A DNA stretch of 64,000 bases from Symbiodinium natans (GCA_905221605.1 CAJNDS010001779.1:1374977-1438976), one strand, 5' to 3'; counted from the first letter of the stretch, positions 43,401-49,874 are shown. Numbers and translations are program-made. Notes: generated by a model not told the origin, from the sequence alone.

Positions 43401-46400
43401 CAAAAATGCACCCTCTTTGCCGCCCCGAATCCGTTGAAATGTTGCCGCGGCCACGGAAAAAAACACAAGGAATCCTGTTTTATAAGCCAGGGCATAGTAA
43501 CGGCGAGAATGCCGAGATAAAAAAACACGATTCCCGGCCGTTTTCGCAACAAGATCTTTTTTTTACAAAGTCTTTTTTGATTTTGCTGCGACCCAATAGG
43601 TAAGGAACGATTTCAAGAAACCAAAGCGTAGTAGTAACAGCAAACAAAATATAGTCAACGGCTATAAACAGCAAGTAACAAGTAAGCAGAAAGTAGCAGG
43701 TGATTGTAGTAGGTAAGTGGTAGGCAAATAAGTAAAAACCAATACGTACTATGTAGGATGCACGTAAGCAACAGGTCAAAAGTGAAGCAACAAATAGCGT
43801 AACTTAGCAGGTATGTAAGTAGGTCAGCAGGTAAATGAGTAAATAAGTAAGCAAGTGAGTGAGTAATTAGCAATACGTATTACGTAGTATTACGTAGTGA
43901 GTATCAAGCAGCAGGTAACAAGTCATAAGTGATACATATAATACGCAACAGGCAGCAAGCAATCAGTGATAATATAAGTAATGGAAGCAACGATAAGTAG
44001 TATAAACTATATAACGAGTCATATAAATAAGACTCGCGTACATAGAAGAAGTGGCATAGGCAACATTTAGCTCTATACATTTGTGTTAAAATACGCCTGG
44101 TGTATGCAACGCGCTACGTCTACGCAATGTACTATGCGAGCCATGAAGATTGTTGGCCATTTGTGAGTTCGATCAATAAGCAGCAAGCAGCAAGTCGTGT
44201 AAGTACTATGTAGTAAGTTCTGAACACGCGCCGTAATTGCGCGTGCGTCAGAAGCTCGTGAGTCACCAGTGCGCGTGGTGCCAGCTTTCACTGCTGTTTC
44301 TATGCTTGAGCCTATCCTGTGTCTCTGCCATGCCAAGCCTATTGCGGGCCTGCGATCAACATTTCGCTCAGCACGTCTATGCGCCTCCCACCGGAGATTT
44401 CCGCCTGCAGCTTCTCGCTCCCCCCGCCGCAAGCTCTCAAGCTTAGCAGCTTCCTTTCCCCGGGCGCTCCTGCTCGCGGCATTCTCAGAGGTTGAAGTTT
44501 CAGGGCGTTCGCTCAGATATTCTAGCTTAACATGCGATAACTGCCTTTCAGGTGCCGACTTGGTCGAGATCGCCATGTGGTTATTGTGTCGCCAGGGCCT
44601 GAGCCGGCCATTTAGCGACTGTCGTGACAGACTCCCACGTGTGACGCAGGTGCCTCGTATTTGAAGTCCAGCAGAAGCCGCAGACGCCTTCACAACCACC
44701 TCACCGGATTGCGGCGGCCTCAAAACGCGTGCCTCTTAGTGATAAGCGACCTTTCACTCCGATGCCCTCAGTGCCTTTCGCGACATGTGGAGACGCTGGA
44801 CGGCGCGACTCACAACATCCTGGCCGGGCCGGCTCGCGCAAGCAGTTCGAAGTTTTACTGTCGCAGATGGCTTCTGTCAGGTTCTGTGGTTCGACCGGAT
44901 CTACGAAGAGATCCCCGCCAAAGAGAATGCCTGGCCGATGCTGCTGTACCCAAACGGCAAAAGGGTCGGCGGAGCTCTCAGATAGCACATGCGCACAGCC
45001 TCGCGCAGCCACGCGAGAGACGGCGCGGCCCCTAAGCTTGGGGAACAATGGGTCACCAACTCAAGCGGAAGCATCCGACCCTCATCCACCGGCCGCGGGA
45101 CAGGGAGCCAGAGCCCGAGCTCACTGTGTTCTTCGTTTCTTTCATGGAAGGTTTGTGCGTCGCGGGCCTCCTGCAACTGAGGTCGGAGATGGACTTCTGG
45201 CCAGGCTGGGAGGACGAGTCCAAGCCCCGGCGAGAGCGGTCATGTTGTGGTGCCCGTCAATCGAGTGTTCGCGTGCGCGACACCTGAGGCCATGGGAGAG
45301 GAGACGGCGACGACGAGGGACAGCGACAAAAGGAAGGCTTGCCAGGGGCGACACCTGTGCGGGAATCAAGCTTACGCGAGCGTTCCAGTGTGCTTGAATT
45401 CTTAGTTTCATCCATCTTGTGTGTTTCTCGAGGACGCCGACAAGGATGCGCCGATTGGCGCGAGCAAAGCTCACGAAGACAACGCCGCCTTGGTGCGTGC
45501 GAAAAAATGTCCCATCCATAGATGTTAGTTCCTGGTAGCTGCGGCTAGTCCAACGGTGCCGGTGCCCGCCACAGCTCTCTCGCATTCTTCAGCCTTCCAT
45601 GTTGCAGCAACTTGCAAAAATCGAACGGTGAGCTGGGTTTCCCCTCGCGCTTCTGCTGCCGCCCTCGACAATCGAGCGCGGGCCCAAATAAGCATAAGGA
45701 AGCGATGAAGGCGTCTATGAGACTATAGTAGCAGAGCCGAAACAGTTGACTTACATCTAAGGCAATGGCATCTGTGGACTTCGTAGCGGCCCCGGCCAAG
45801 TAGTTCTCCAGATAGAACCGCAGCTACAGCTAGTGGATCTGAGGCTTTTGAGTACGCACGCTCGGTGGTGACAGGCAAGACGGCAGAGCAGGTCCGGGAG
45901 GCTGTGCGCCCTGGCACTTTGTGATTGCTTGACTCCTACACAGGTACGCTCTCGCTGGGGTGCATACGCTGCGTGCGCACACCTACAGGCCCGCCTCGAG
46001 CTCATTATATGAAGGGACCTTCATAGTCACCGCGTGGAGGAGTGCTACCGCCCAAGTGCGGAACGAGCCGTTGCAGGCGACCGGCAACAGCAGGGAGCAG
46101 GGAGCCTGGGGAGTCTCGTGTCTCAAGTCCATCACATGTCGCGCGGCCCGGGGTGTTTCACACCCGAGCGTGCGCCCTCCCCTGACACACCCTAAACCCT
46201 AAACCCTAGCCCCTAGCCCCTAAACCCTAAACCCTAAACCCTAAACCCTGAACCCTGAACCCTGAACCCTAAACCCTAAACCCTAAACCCTAAAACAAGT
46301 GACGGGGTAATCCGACTCAGTGCTTCCAGAAGCTGCCCCCCAAGCTGCGGATGCTCGCGTTTTGGTTTTTGATTTTCGGGGGTTGGGTCAGGTTTAGGGT

Positions 46401-46800
46401 TTAGGGTTTAGGGTTTAGGGTTTAAGGTTTAGGGTTTAGGGTTTAGGGTTTAGGGTTTAGGGTTTCGGGTTTCGGGTTTCGGGTTTCGGGTTTCGGGTTT
46501 GGGGTTTAGGGTTTAGGGTCTAGGGAGGGGGGGTGGGGGCGTGGGGGGGGGGGGGGCGGGGGGGGGGGGGGGGGGGGGGGGGGGGTGGGGGGGAGTGCTG
46601 GGGTGGGGTAGGGCCAAGTAGGGTTATGAGTACCCTAAATGAGGTTGCAACCATAGCTACCCAACCTGTAACCCTCCTTCTCGGTACCCAAATGAACCTC
46701 CAAGTACACCATTCCAAGAAGCGTGCACAGCGTTTTTGTTTTCCGAGCATGGATGCCAGCCGACAGGGATTCGGCGGGCAGCGCAATAGCGATCTTCGTA

Positions 46801-46839
<39 letters not shown>

Positions 46840-49301
46840 GATGTCAACATTCATACTTGTACGAGTCAGAAACAGTAGCCATTTATCCCAGCTGTGTTTG
46901 CTTTCGTAGTTTGGTGTGGCGGCGCGCAAGCTAAGGTGTGCCAGAGACCTAAACCTCCGAGCTCTCACACCCTGAGCTTCGATACTTTAGGGACTTTAGG
47001 GGTTAATTCGGGTTCCGGGGTTGCCTTTAGTAGTGTTAAGAGTAGGGCCACTATGGTTATAGCATTAATTCAGGGCACGTGTAGCGCTACGACTTATAAG
47101 TACCCAAATGAACCCTGAACCCTAAACCTTAGATCCCTAAATCCCTCAACCCTAAACCCTAAACCCTAAACCCTAAACCCTAAACCCTAAACCCTACTTC
47201 TGGGTGCTCACAAGAACCTTCAAGCCCCAAACGCCCAAAAGCCCCAGGTACACATGCGACCGTCTCACCGGCTCGTCAGGGGCCTGCGTGCCCTGGCTTG
47301 GGGTTTAGGGTTTAGGGTTTAGGGTCTAGGGTCTAGGGTCTAGGGTCTAGGGCCTATGGCTTAGGGTTTAGGGTTTCGGGTTTAGGGTTTTGGGTTTCAG
47401 GTTTAGGGGTTTGGGTTTAGAGTTTGTTTCTGAATTTCATTCTCAAGCAGTCTCTCCTCCGGCGGTTGGGTGTTGAGCATTCGCCCCGCTGCCTGCCACT
47501 CGTATTGTTGTTTCCCTAAAAGAGAGGTCTAGGGTTTCGGGTTTAGGGTTTAGGGTTTAGGGGTGCTTAGTTTTCAGAAATGCCCTTGAGCAGGGCCTGT
47601 TTACAATCCCTCATGGAACGCCCAAGTTCCCATGGCTTGGGGGATGAGGGGTTTGGGGGTGTTTAGGGTTCAGGGTTTAGGGTTTAGGGTTTAGGGTTTA
47701 GGGTTTAGGGTTCAGGTTTTAATCATAGGGTTCTTAAAGGGAGGGGAGTTCAAGGGGGGTATGTAACCCAGGCTTCCCTACTACTCCCCACTAGTCCCTA
47801 AGCCTCCCTAGGTACCTACCCCCCATGAACCCCCATCCCTTAAGACCCTAAACCCTAAACCCTAAACCCTAAACCTTAAACCCTAAACCCAAAACCCTAA
47901 ACCCTAAACCCTAACCCCTACGCCCTAAGCCCTAAACCCTAGACCCTAGACCCTAAACCCTAAACCCTAAATACCCCCAAGGTTAAGGCTTTCATGCCCT
48001 GAAGCTGGAGTCTTTCGAGCGGGGCAGGCGGAGTTTAGAATTGAGCTTCAAGCTTGCGAGAGCACCTCTCATTCCTTTAGCGCTACGGCTTGCGGTGCAG
48101 GGAGTTGTTCTCTGACAACCTGGGTTTAGGGTTTAGGGTTTGGGGTTTAGGGTTTAGGGTTAGGGTTTAGGGTTTAGAGTGGTTTAGGGTTCAGGGGCCT
48201 GCTAGTACTATGCGGGCACTTGTGTCAAGGACTACGCACGCACACTTCTCGCCTTCATCATCTTCTTCGTCTTCGTCATCGCTGCGCAGTCTGCACAGAG
48301 CCCTCAGCCCTAAGCCCTAAGCCCTAAACCCTAAACCCTAAACCCTAAACCCTAAACCCTAAAGCCTAAACCCTAAACCCTAAACCCTAAACCCTAAACC
48401 CTAGGGTGCTTTAGAACAGTTCTCACATACCGCCATGAGCCCCGAACACAATTCAGGCTCAGAATGTGAATCAGCCGCTTCCTTCACCTACTGCTGGACC
48501 TGAAGCCTTACAACGCAAGCATAGGGCTTAGGGTTTAGGGTTTTAGGGTTTTGGGGTTTATGGTTTAGGGTTTAGTATTTAGGGTTTAGGGTTTAGGGCT
48601 TAGGCCCTAAGCCCAAAACCCTACCATCCCTTTCCCAGCTGAGTTCGCCAATCTGGCTGACGAGTTGAAACTCCTAAGCCCAAAGCGTAAAGTTCTGAAT
48701 TTTATTTGGAGGTTCATGGGTGCTTTGAAGTAGGGGCCCCTAGATTTTAAAAAGGGTTCTCGAGGAGTTCTGTATAGCTTGGATTTGCCAGCTAAATGTT
48801 TGTGGCCTCGCGAACTTTGGATTGTTAATAAAATTTCTTGCGCGCGAGGAAACACGAGCAGATTCGGTGTTTAATAGAATTGTTTTTCGGTTTTATCGAA
48901 TTGTTTGTTTTAAAAAACCTCAGCCGTTCAAATGGGTTCCAAATTCAACGGCAAGTTTATATATTGCCCTAAACAGGATCAGAACCATATTTACCCTACT
49001 CATAGCCCTAGCAATACTTAGGACCCGATGCCCTTAAACCTTGAAACCCAGGAAGCCGTAAACCTTAAAGAAGCCCCTAAACCTCAACCCACCCCTTTAA
49101 AGGGACCCTAAACCCTAAACCCTAAACCCTAAACCCTAAACCCTAAACCCTAAACCCTAAACCCTAAACCCTAAACCCTAAACCCTAAAACTCCAGGCAG
49201 GCACCGTGCCCGCCGCTGCAGCCTACCATCACAGCACAGGGGCCTCCATTGCTTGGCTCGCCGTTGCAGTGCTGGTGCTACTGGCCATCCGGCGGGTTTA
49301 G
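20623..49301 (+). CDS. giant multi-exon gene for a multi-pass membrane protein with SHTW and CINQ motifs
   Basis: Main exons: 20623-20682 and 22563-22663 (N-terminal, tentative), 23120-~23182, 24564-24687, 26016-26097, 26791-26853, 27673-~27727, 29407-29444, 29889-29970, 30768-30818, 31371-~31470, 32737-~32796, 33134-33210, 35238-35293, 36821-36847, 38237-38276, 39703-39753, 40386-40449, 40841-~40931, 48206-~48298 and 49197-49301 (stop). In order: FDIFISHTWQ (TIR/SHT-like), two membrane segments, WDAACINQTDEDEKK (HET-like CINQ motif), IYAIADFLRVSKELRVL, LWCVFELAAYRKA, further membrane segments, SFIYGAIRLWYGSEEAFEA, FVRGPLRE and four more membrane segments. From memory this order fits a large uncharacterised dinoflagellate membrane-protein family. 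Phases agree from 35238 to 40841. Small exons and a few donors remain unresolved. A role in signalling is only a guess. Confidence 0.6.
20683..20780 (+). repeat. interstitial telomere array (TTTAGGG)n
   Basis: Fourteen perfect units begin directly at the preceding exon edge. A further open patch, about 20779-20878, follows. Confidence 0.95.
21085..21384. repeat. dispersed repeat with GAAAAACCTTG-type low complexity
   Basis: It contains CTCGGTTTGAGTCAAAAAC, AAAACGAGAGGCCACCCAGAA and runs of CCCTGAAAAAC. Related sequence recurs at 22276-22345 and 56785-56925 (AAGGTCGC-GGGG-GCCC core). Confidence 0.6.
21385..22268 (+). repeat. 53-bp minisatellite array containing TTTAGGG
   Basis: About 16-17 head-to-tail units of ~53 bp: CAGGGTTTAGGGCCCCCCCG, GGTGGAAAAAAACC, then ATTTGCCCACGAAGGGGGT. 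Variants include GGTCACGAAG in two adjacent units and one shortened unit near 22010. It is flanked by the direct repeat CTCGGTTTTG-TCAAAAATCC (21362 and 22280). It lies in an intron of the giant gene; overlapping long ORFs are artefacts. Confidence 0.9.
22425..22520 (+). repeat. two stray array units with AT-rich end module
   Basis: AACCATTTGCCCACGAAGG and ACCACATGGTCACGAAGG units are followed by GGTCATTAGGGTTTAAATAT, then ACATAGTAAAAGAGGGTTT. This end module is shared with the arrays at 14.1, 37.7 and 57.7 kb. Confidence 0.7.
22563..22663 (+). CDS. exon-like segment, possible exon of the giant gene
   Basis: After TTTTTCAG the frame reads RVSRAISLLQVGPEEELAQL, then EMGSETPATHDER, and ends at G|GTTTAG of the next telomere array. 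Confidence 0.45.
23120..23182 (+). CDS. giant gene: SHTW exon
   Basis: After GATGTCAG the frame reads DLFKTSSPVSGFDIFISHTW, then QL, with a possible GC donor. FDIFISHTW resembles the first strand and loop of TIR-like domains in dinoflagellate membrane proteins. The 3' edge is uncertain, since the frame stays open further. Confidence 0.55.
23505..23760 (-). repeat. long interstitial telomere array
   Basis: About 34 CCCTAAA units, the longest uninterrupted run in this part of the window. Confidence 0.95.
23770..24180 (+). other. exon-like islands between telomere arrays
   Basis: Patches read QSPDDQFVQTASGTWRSREP (23770-23829), KDDAFAVEDPASATPIRLAL (from 23945, continuing DPSKTGCSPL) and a third at 24122-24170. 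They may be exons of the giant gene, but I see no motif to place them. Confidence 0.3.
24180..24325 (-). repeat. interstitial telomere array
   Basis: About 20 CCCTAAA units. Confidence 0.95.
24564..24687 (+). CDS. giant gene: membrane-segment exon
   Basis: After TTGCAG the frame reads RMRALNARTLLCQVVVMGVA, then FTLCMSDVLPLPLALKVAIF, and ends at AGG|GTAGGG. A hydrophobic helix follows a basic stretch. Confidence 0.5.
24935..25037. mobile_element. MITE-like element, family 3 (type copy)
   Basis: It is a near-perfect palindrome. The left arm is GGTTTTTAGTAGGGAATGAG and the right arm CTCATTCCCTACTAAGAACC, around CCTGAAAGGG. Confidence 0.7.
25045..25150 (-). CDS. exon-like island (minus strand)
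   Basis: The minus strand reads IKPLSRCWTDVLDPAVRESQ, then DPGTWRSRFLIQ, beside the family-3 MITE. If real it belongs to another gene or is a fragment, because it opposes the giant gene. Confidence 0.25.
25583..25634 (+). CDS. exon-like segment of the giant gene
   Basis: After the acceptor GCCTCCCACAG the frame reads IAKLVPTVLQGEDRLPQ and ends at G|GTTTAG. Placement is by position and strand. Confidence 0.4.
25750..25905. repeat. AT-rich AAT/AAG-type low-complexity tract
   Basis: Degenerate AATAAT and AGAAGA trinucleotides; no gene. Confidence 0.7.
26016..26097 (+). CDS. giant gene: membrane-segment exon
   Basis: After CCCCTTCAG the frame reads VAPWLVTASFVAFATGLLPL, then ASELVSL, ending G|GTTCCC. 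It is a clear hydrophobic helix, in order before the CINQ exon. Confidence 0.6.
26791..26853 (+). CDS. giant gene: CINQ exon
   Basis: It reads FWDAACINQTDEDEKKKGIE. The W-D-x-x-C-I-N-Q core recalls HET-type and dinoflagellate TIR-like proteins. It ends GAGG|GAGGGG, a GA donor that joins in phase to GC ATC TAC at 27673, giving KKKGIEGIYAIADFLRV. Confidence 0.65.
27245..27365 (-). repeat. octamer array CCCCTCAA
   Basis: About 13 copies of CCCCTCAA, then CCCTCAA and CCCTAAA. It is a telomere-variant unit that has spread locally. Confidence 0.9.
27673..27727 (+). CDS. giant gene: IYAIADFLRVSKEL exon
   Basis: After TTCGAAG the frame reads IYAIADFLRVSKELRVLCS and continues the CINQ exon in phase. 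The 3' edge is uncertain. A short exon before LWCVFEL is probably missing from my model. Confidence 0.6.
27890..28570. other. unique block inside the giant gene, ORFs of unknown nature
   Basis: Non-repetitive DNA with a plus ORF (MAEHVVWDCVCSFAIPPLSL, then NVTSQKLQPILECFPSHQWP) and overlapping minus ORFs. It may be a fragment of a mobile element. I recognise no motifs. Confidence 0.3.
29165..29390 (-). repeat. interstitial telomere array
   Basis: About 30 units of CCCTAAA with a CCCTGAA patch near the right end. The upstream 28590-29160 holds short repeats and an AT-rich stretch. Confidence 0.95.
29407..29444 (+). CDS. giant gene: LWCVFEL micro-exon
   Basis: After GAACTCAG, 38 nt encode LWCVFELAAYRK. 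The GC donor (CGCAAG|GCC) and the next acceptor (CCCTCAG|GCC) share GCC, and the join gives LWCVFELAAYRKANPGGYLS. Confidence 0.65.
29889..29970 (+). CDS. giant gene: NPGGYLSLAPVFVE exon
   Basis: It reads ANPGGYLSLAPVFVEFTAPR, then GSTSAAS, ending G|GTGGGC. It joins the preceding exon in phase. Confidence 0.6.
30465..30540. mobile_element. MITE-like element, family 1, partial
   Basis: The right end CAGTACCCATGAACCTCCAAG is intact. The left half carries TAGGGTTGTAAGTACC and another half copy lies at 30237-30262. Confidence 0.5.
30768..30818 (+). CDS. giant gene: membrane-segment exon
   Basis: After TCCCTAG the frame reads VLVFVLSNYGAWLQLLG, with a possible GA donor. The phase with the preceding exon does not match, so an intermediate exon is implied. 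Confidence 0.45.
31371..31470 (+). CDS. giant gene: hydrophobic exon
   Basis: After AAGCCCAG the frame reads VGFLFLVVRVNSTSGVGFLV, then LRLAPATQEQ. It lies between two TTTAGGG arrays. Confidence 0.45.
31690..31825. mobile_element. palindromic short element
   Basis: The arms CTTGGTAGCCCAGTGGTACCC and ACTGGGCTACCAAG are inverted repeats around GGTTCC/GGAACC. It is not family 1-3. Confidence 0.5.
32341..32411. repeat. poly-G tract
   Basis: About 65 bp of nearly pure G. Length is likely unreliable in the assembly. Similar tracts occur at 39800, 46550 and 51820. Confidence 0.8.
32737..32796 (+). CDS. giant gene: membrane-segment exon
   Basis: It reads CLLVGMIPILLTLHMLRPS after an AG. This is the expected hydrophobic stretch before the KLKLLRDL exon; the 3' edge is uncertain. 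Confidence 0.45.
33134..33210 (+). CDS. giant gene: KLKLLRDLQHF exon
   Basis: It reads KYFLT, then KLKLLRDLQHFVLDTVECCL, ending at a GC donor (TTG|GCGTAA). Amphipathic, upstream of the FIYG exon. Confidence 0.55.
33295..33390 (+). repeat. interstitial telomere array (TTTAGGG)n
   Basis: Thirteen units. The following 33400-34890 is degenerate telomere-like DNA (CCCCAAA array 33725-33880) with one possibly coding patch at 34138-34240. Confidence 0.9.
34895..35225 (-). repeat. long interstitial telomere array with variants
   Basis: About 45 units of CCCTAAA with interspersed CCCCAAA and CCCTACA variants, ending 13 bp before the FIYG exon. Confidence 0.95.
35238..35293 (+). CDS. giant gene: FIYGAIRLWYGSEEAF exon
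   Basis: It reads SFIYGAIRLWYGSEEAFE and ends at GAG|GCC, a GC donor. Joined to 36821 it continues EAFEAFVRGPLRE. This is the first of six exons that keep phase across five introns. Confidence 0.7.
35552..35658. mobile_element. MITE-like element, family 1 (good copy)
   Basis: It runs from CTACTTGGAGGTTCATGGAT to GTACCCATGAACCTAAGTAGG, with interior TATAAG/CTTATA arms. It lies in the intron after the FIYG exon. A poly-C tract follows. Confidence 0.6.
36490..36595. repeat. dispersed element, second copy of the 5384 repeat
   Basis: It shares TTTTTGGTGAGTGTATATAA and GGTTCCTTTTTAGTATTGG with 5384-5490. A telomere array (36695-36772) follows inside the same repeat context. Confidence 0.65.
36821..36847 (+). 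CDS. giant gene: 27-bp micro-exon
   Basis: CACATCCAG|GCA...GAG|GCGCC encodes AFVRGPLRE, phase 0 on both sides, GC donor. It continues at 38237 with ELLSAIVARE. Confidence 0.65.
37045..37210 (+). repeat. 62-bp tandem repeat, about 2.5 copies
   Basis: The unit contains GTGGTCAACAGAATGGATTT, GTTAACCACATGTTTCTG and CAAGCGGACAAGAAAACC. It is followed by two copies of a ~75-bp repeat with ATTCTTTGGAAGCCATCTTG (37215 and 37300). Confidence 0.85.
37350..37770 (+). repeat. G-rich tract plus 21-bp ATGACCTTGCCCGCTAAATAT array with end module
   Basis: After G-rich DNA (37355-37610) there are five to six 21-bp units, then the AT-rich end module GCAAAGTCATTAACATTTAT, then ...AAAGAGTGGTT. It is the inverted counterpart of the array at 14.1 kb. 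Confidence 0.85.
38055..38225 (-). repeat. interstitial telomere array
   Basis: About 23 CCCTAAA units ending just before the next exon. Confidence 0.95.
38237..38276 (+). CDS. giant gene: ELLSAIVARE exon
   Basis: GTGCTAG|GAG... reads ELLSAIVAREMVP and ends CCCG|GCC (GC donor, phase 1). It joins GC TAC at 39703 to give VPGYSVLVVMPFW. Confidence 0.6.
38500..39200. other. AT-richer unique block, no firm gene
   Basis: Short open frames occur on both strands (e.g. MMTIAMIILTREMYYSGCNF), with a poly-C tract at 38948. Nothing is recognised. It lies in the intron before the 39703 exon. Confidence 0.35.
39275..39420 (-). repeat. interstitial telomere array
   Basis: About 20 CCCTAAA units. A CCCTAAG-rich array follows at 39575-39650. 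Confidence 0.95.
39703..39753 (+). CDS. giant gene: membrane-segment exon
   Basis: CCCGCAG|GC TAC reads YSVLVVMPFWSLSRLG and ends T|GTGCC. It joins 40386 in phase as LGCLEFLVAFYKGG. Confidence 0.6.
39995..40375. repeat. two telomere arrays in opposite orientation
   Basis: TTTAGGG runs from 39995 to 40128 (19 units) and CCCTAAA from 40215 to 40375, with about 85 bp between them. Confidence 0.95.
40386..40449 (+). CDS. giant gene: LEFLVAFYKGG exon
   Basis: GATCCAG|GC TTG reads LEFLVAFYKGGVPTDARTEL and ends CG|GTCC (phase 2). It joins G GAA at 40841 as ELREAHDKESILS. Confidence 0.6.
40588..40681. mobile_element. MITE-like element, family 2
   Basis: Its ends are GCTCCCCTTATGCTAACAGT and AGTAGAAGGGAAACATCCC, inverted repeats around CTATAATCC. 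Confidence 0.55.
40841..40931 (+). CDS. giant gene: membrane-segment exon
   Basis: After TATAGCAG the frame reads EAHDKESILSLFFAFSLGLC, then VCWASLSLKL, with a GT donor at 40932. A longer read-through ends in TGA at about 40950. Confidence 0.55.
41165..41640. repeat. imperfect ~60-80-bp repeats with GGCGCGAAGGGG core
   Basis: TTGGCGCGAAGGGGCTAA-like motifs recur at least five times, giving long repetitive ORFs on both strands (proline-rich on minus). I do not consider it coding. Confidence 0.6.
41688..41801 (+). repeat. hexamer array (GGGCCA)n
   Basis: About 18 copies of AGGGCC with minor slips. Confidence 0.95.
43225..43310. repeat. palindromic GTCAGTCAGAACTGACTGAC repeats
   Basis: Three near copies of the 20-bp palindrome at the start of the block private to element copy 2. 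Confidence 0.8.
43620..44060. repeat. GTAAGT/AGTAGG-rich low-complexity tract
   Basis: Dense AAGTAAG, GTAGTAG and GTAAGT motifs. The minus-strand ORFs (YLLAYLF-type) come from this composition. Confidence 0.7.
44240..45920. other. possible coding core of the long element, decayed
   Basis: Several ORFs overlap on both strands. The plus strand has CPQCLSRHVETLDG (44763-44805) and a run ADGFCQVLWFDRIYEEIPAK with ENAWPMLLYPNGKRVGGAL (to about 44985). The minus strand at about 45430-45540 reads SMDGTFFRTHQGGVVFVSFA, which distantly recalls the DGTF start of MULE-type transposase cores. No single frame extends across the block. A decayed transposase is a guess. Confidence 0.25.
46190..46520. repeat. 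telomere arrays, both orientations, with TTTCGGG variants
   Basis: CCCTAAA/CCCTGAA from 46190 to 46290 directly after the element end. TTTAGGG from 46392 to 46460, then five TTTCGGG units, then TTTAGGG. A poly-G tract follows (46525-46610). Confidence 0.9.
46618..46705. mobile_element. MITE-like element, family 1
   Basis: The left arm TAGGGTTATGAGTACCC and right end GGTACCCAAATGAACCTCCA are family-1 features. A further partial copy lies at 47060-47115. Confidence 0.5.
46802..46841. repeat. (CAT)n microsatellite
   Basis: Thirteen CAT units. Confidence 0.95.
47150..48205. repeat. telomere-like blocks and one exon-like patch
   Basis: Arrays lie at 47150-47200, 47300-47410 (with CTAGGGT variants), 47670-47710, 47845-47970 and 48122-48180. 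A patch at 48006-48120 reads LESFERGRRSLELSFKLARA and may be an exon of the giant gene. Confidence 0.6.
48206..48298 (+). CDS. giant gene: membrane-segment exon
   Basis: After GCTAG the frame reads YYAGTCVKDYARTLLAFIIF, then FVFVIAAQSAQ. It is strongly hydrophobic. The true start may be at GAC (48230) after GTGTCAAG. Confidence 0.55.
49105..49190 (-). repeat. interstitial telomere array
   Basis: Twelve CCCTAAA units directly upstream of the last exon of the giant gene. Confidence 0.95.
49197..49301 (+). CDS. giant gene: probable last exon, stop within telomere repeat
   Basis: ACTCCAG|GCA reads AGTVPAAAAYHHSTGASIAW, then LAVAVLVLLAIRRV and a TAG. The stop codon is part of the first GTTTAG of the following array. 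It is a final membrane helix; a GT donor at the same spot is the alternative. Confidence 0.5.
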   Translation, partial: AGTVPAAAAYHHSTGASIAWLAVAVLVLLAIRRV

Positions 49302-49555
49302 GGGTTTAGGGTTTAGGGGTTTAGGGGTTTAGGTTTTAGGGGTTTAGGTTTTAGGGGTTTAGGGTTTAGGGGTTAGGGTTTACGGCTTAGGGTTTAGGGT
49401 TTAGGGTTTAGGGGTAGGCGAAGCCCGAAGCCCTACCCCCCAAGCCCTTCATTTTTAAGGGCCATCCTCAGGCGTGAAGGGTCTGGGGTTTAGGATTAGA
49501 GGTTTAGGGTTTAGGGTTTAGGGTTTAGGGTTTAGGGTTTAGGGGTATTAGGTTT
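49296..49555 (+). repeat. telomere-like arrays TTTAGGGG/TTTAGGG
   Basis: GTTTAGGGG variants from 49296 to 49415, then TTTAGGG from 49500 to 49550. Confidence 0.9.
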
Positions 49556-49742
49556 TATAGACTTAAAAGTATGGGGTTCGGGCTTTGAGCGGAACGCTCT
49601 GAGTGAAGCATCTTGACCCAAACCTTATGAGTTTAGAGCCTCGTCATATCTGTTTTTGCCGGGGGAGCCGGGGAGCCTTTTTTGAGGTCTTGCGGTGCTT
49701 TATTTTGGAGTCTCCTGAGTTACCGTTTTTGGGGGGTCCTTC

Positions 49743-49812
49743 CAGGCCAGACATGGTCCCCATTTGGTCTGCAAGTGTCACAACCAGTGAAGCGTTTAAC
49801 GCCATCAGGGCG
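49743..49812 (-). CDS. exon-like island (minus strand)
   Basis: The minus strand reads ALMALNASLVVTLADQMGTM, then SG. The plus strand holds a longer but less protein-like ORF. Confidence 0.25.
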
Positions 49813-49874
49813 CGACAGCCCGAAAGCCCTCAAGCACTAAACCCTGAAACCCTAAGCCCCAAAAAACCCTGAAG

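Larger units (their letters stand above)
42217..46196. mobile_element. large dispersed element, copy 2 (long form)
   Basis: It has the same left end (CTAAGTGAGGGGTCGCTTCC) and right end (GGGGTGTTTCACACCCGAGC to CCCTGACACA) as copy 1, again between CCCTAAA units. The shared blocks are listed under copy 1. It additionally carries about 2.9 kb (43200-46137) of largely unique DNA, so it may be closer to the full-length form. It sits in the intron between the 40841 and 48206 exons of the giant gene. Confidence 0.7.

Noticed and set aside
43262-43873. Minus ORFs rich in Leu/Tyr (YLLAYLFTHL type)
   Set aside because: They come from the GTAAGT/AGTAGG low-complexity tract and not from a membrane protein.
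46870-46890. AGTAGCCATTT, similar to part of the dinoflagellate spliced-leader sequence
   Set aside because: Only a short match; the rest (TTGGCTCAAG) is absent and there is no SL RNA context.
46533-46968. ORFs with poly-Gly, poly-Pro, poly-Ser and poly-Met
   Set aside because: They are translations of the poly-G tract and the (CAT)n microsatellite.
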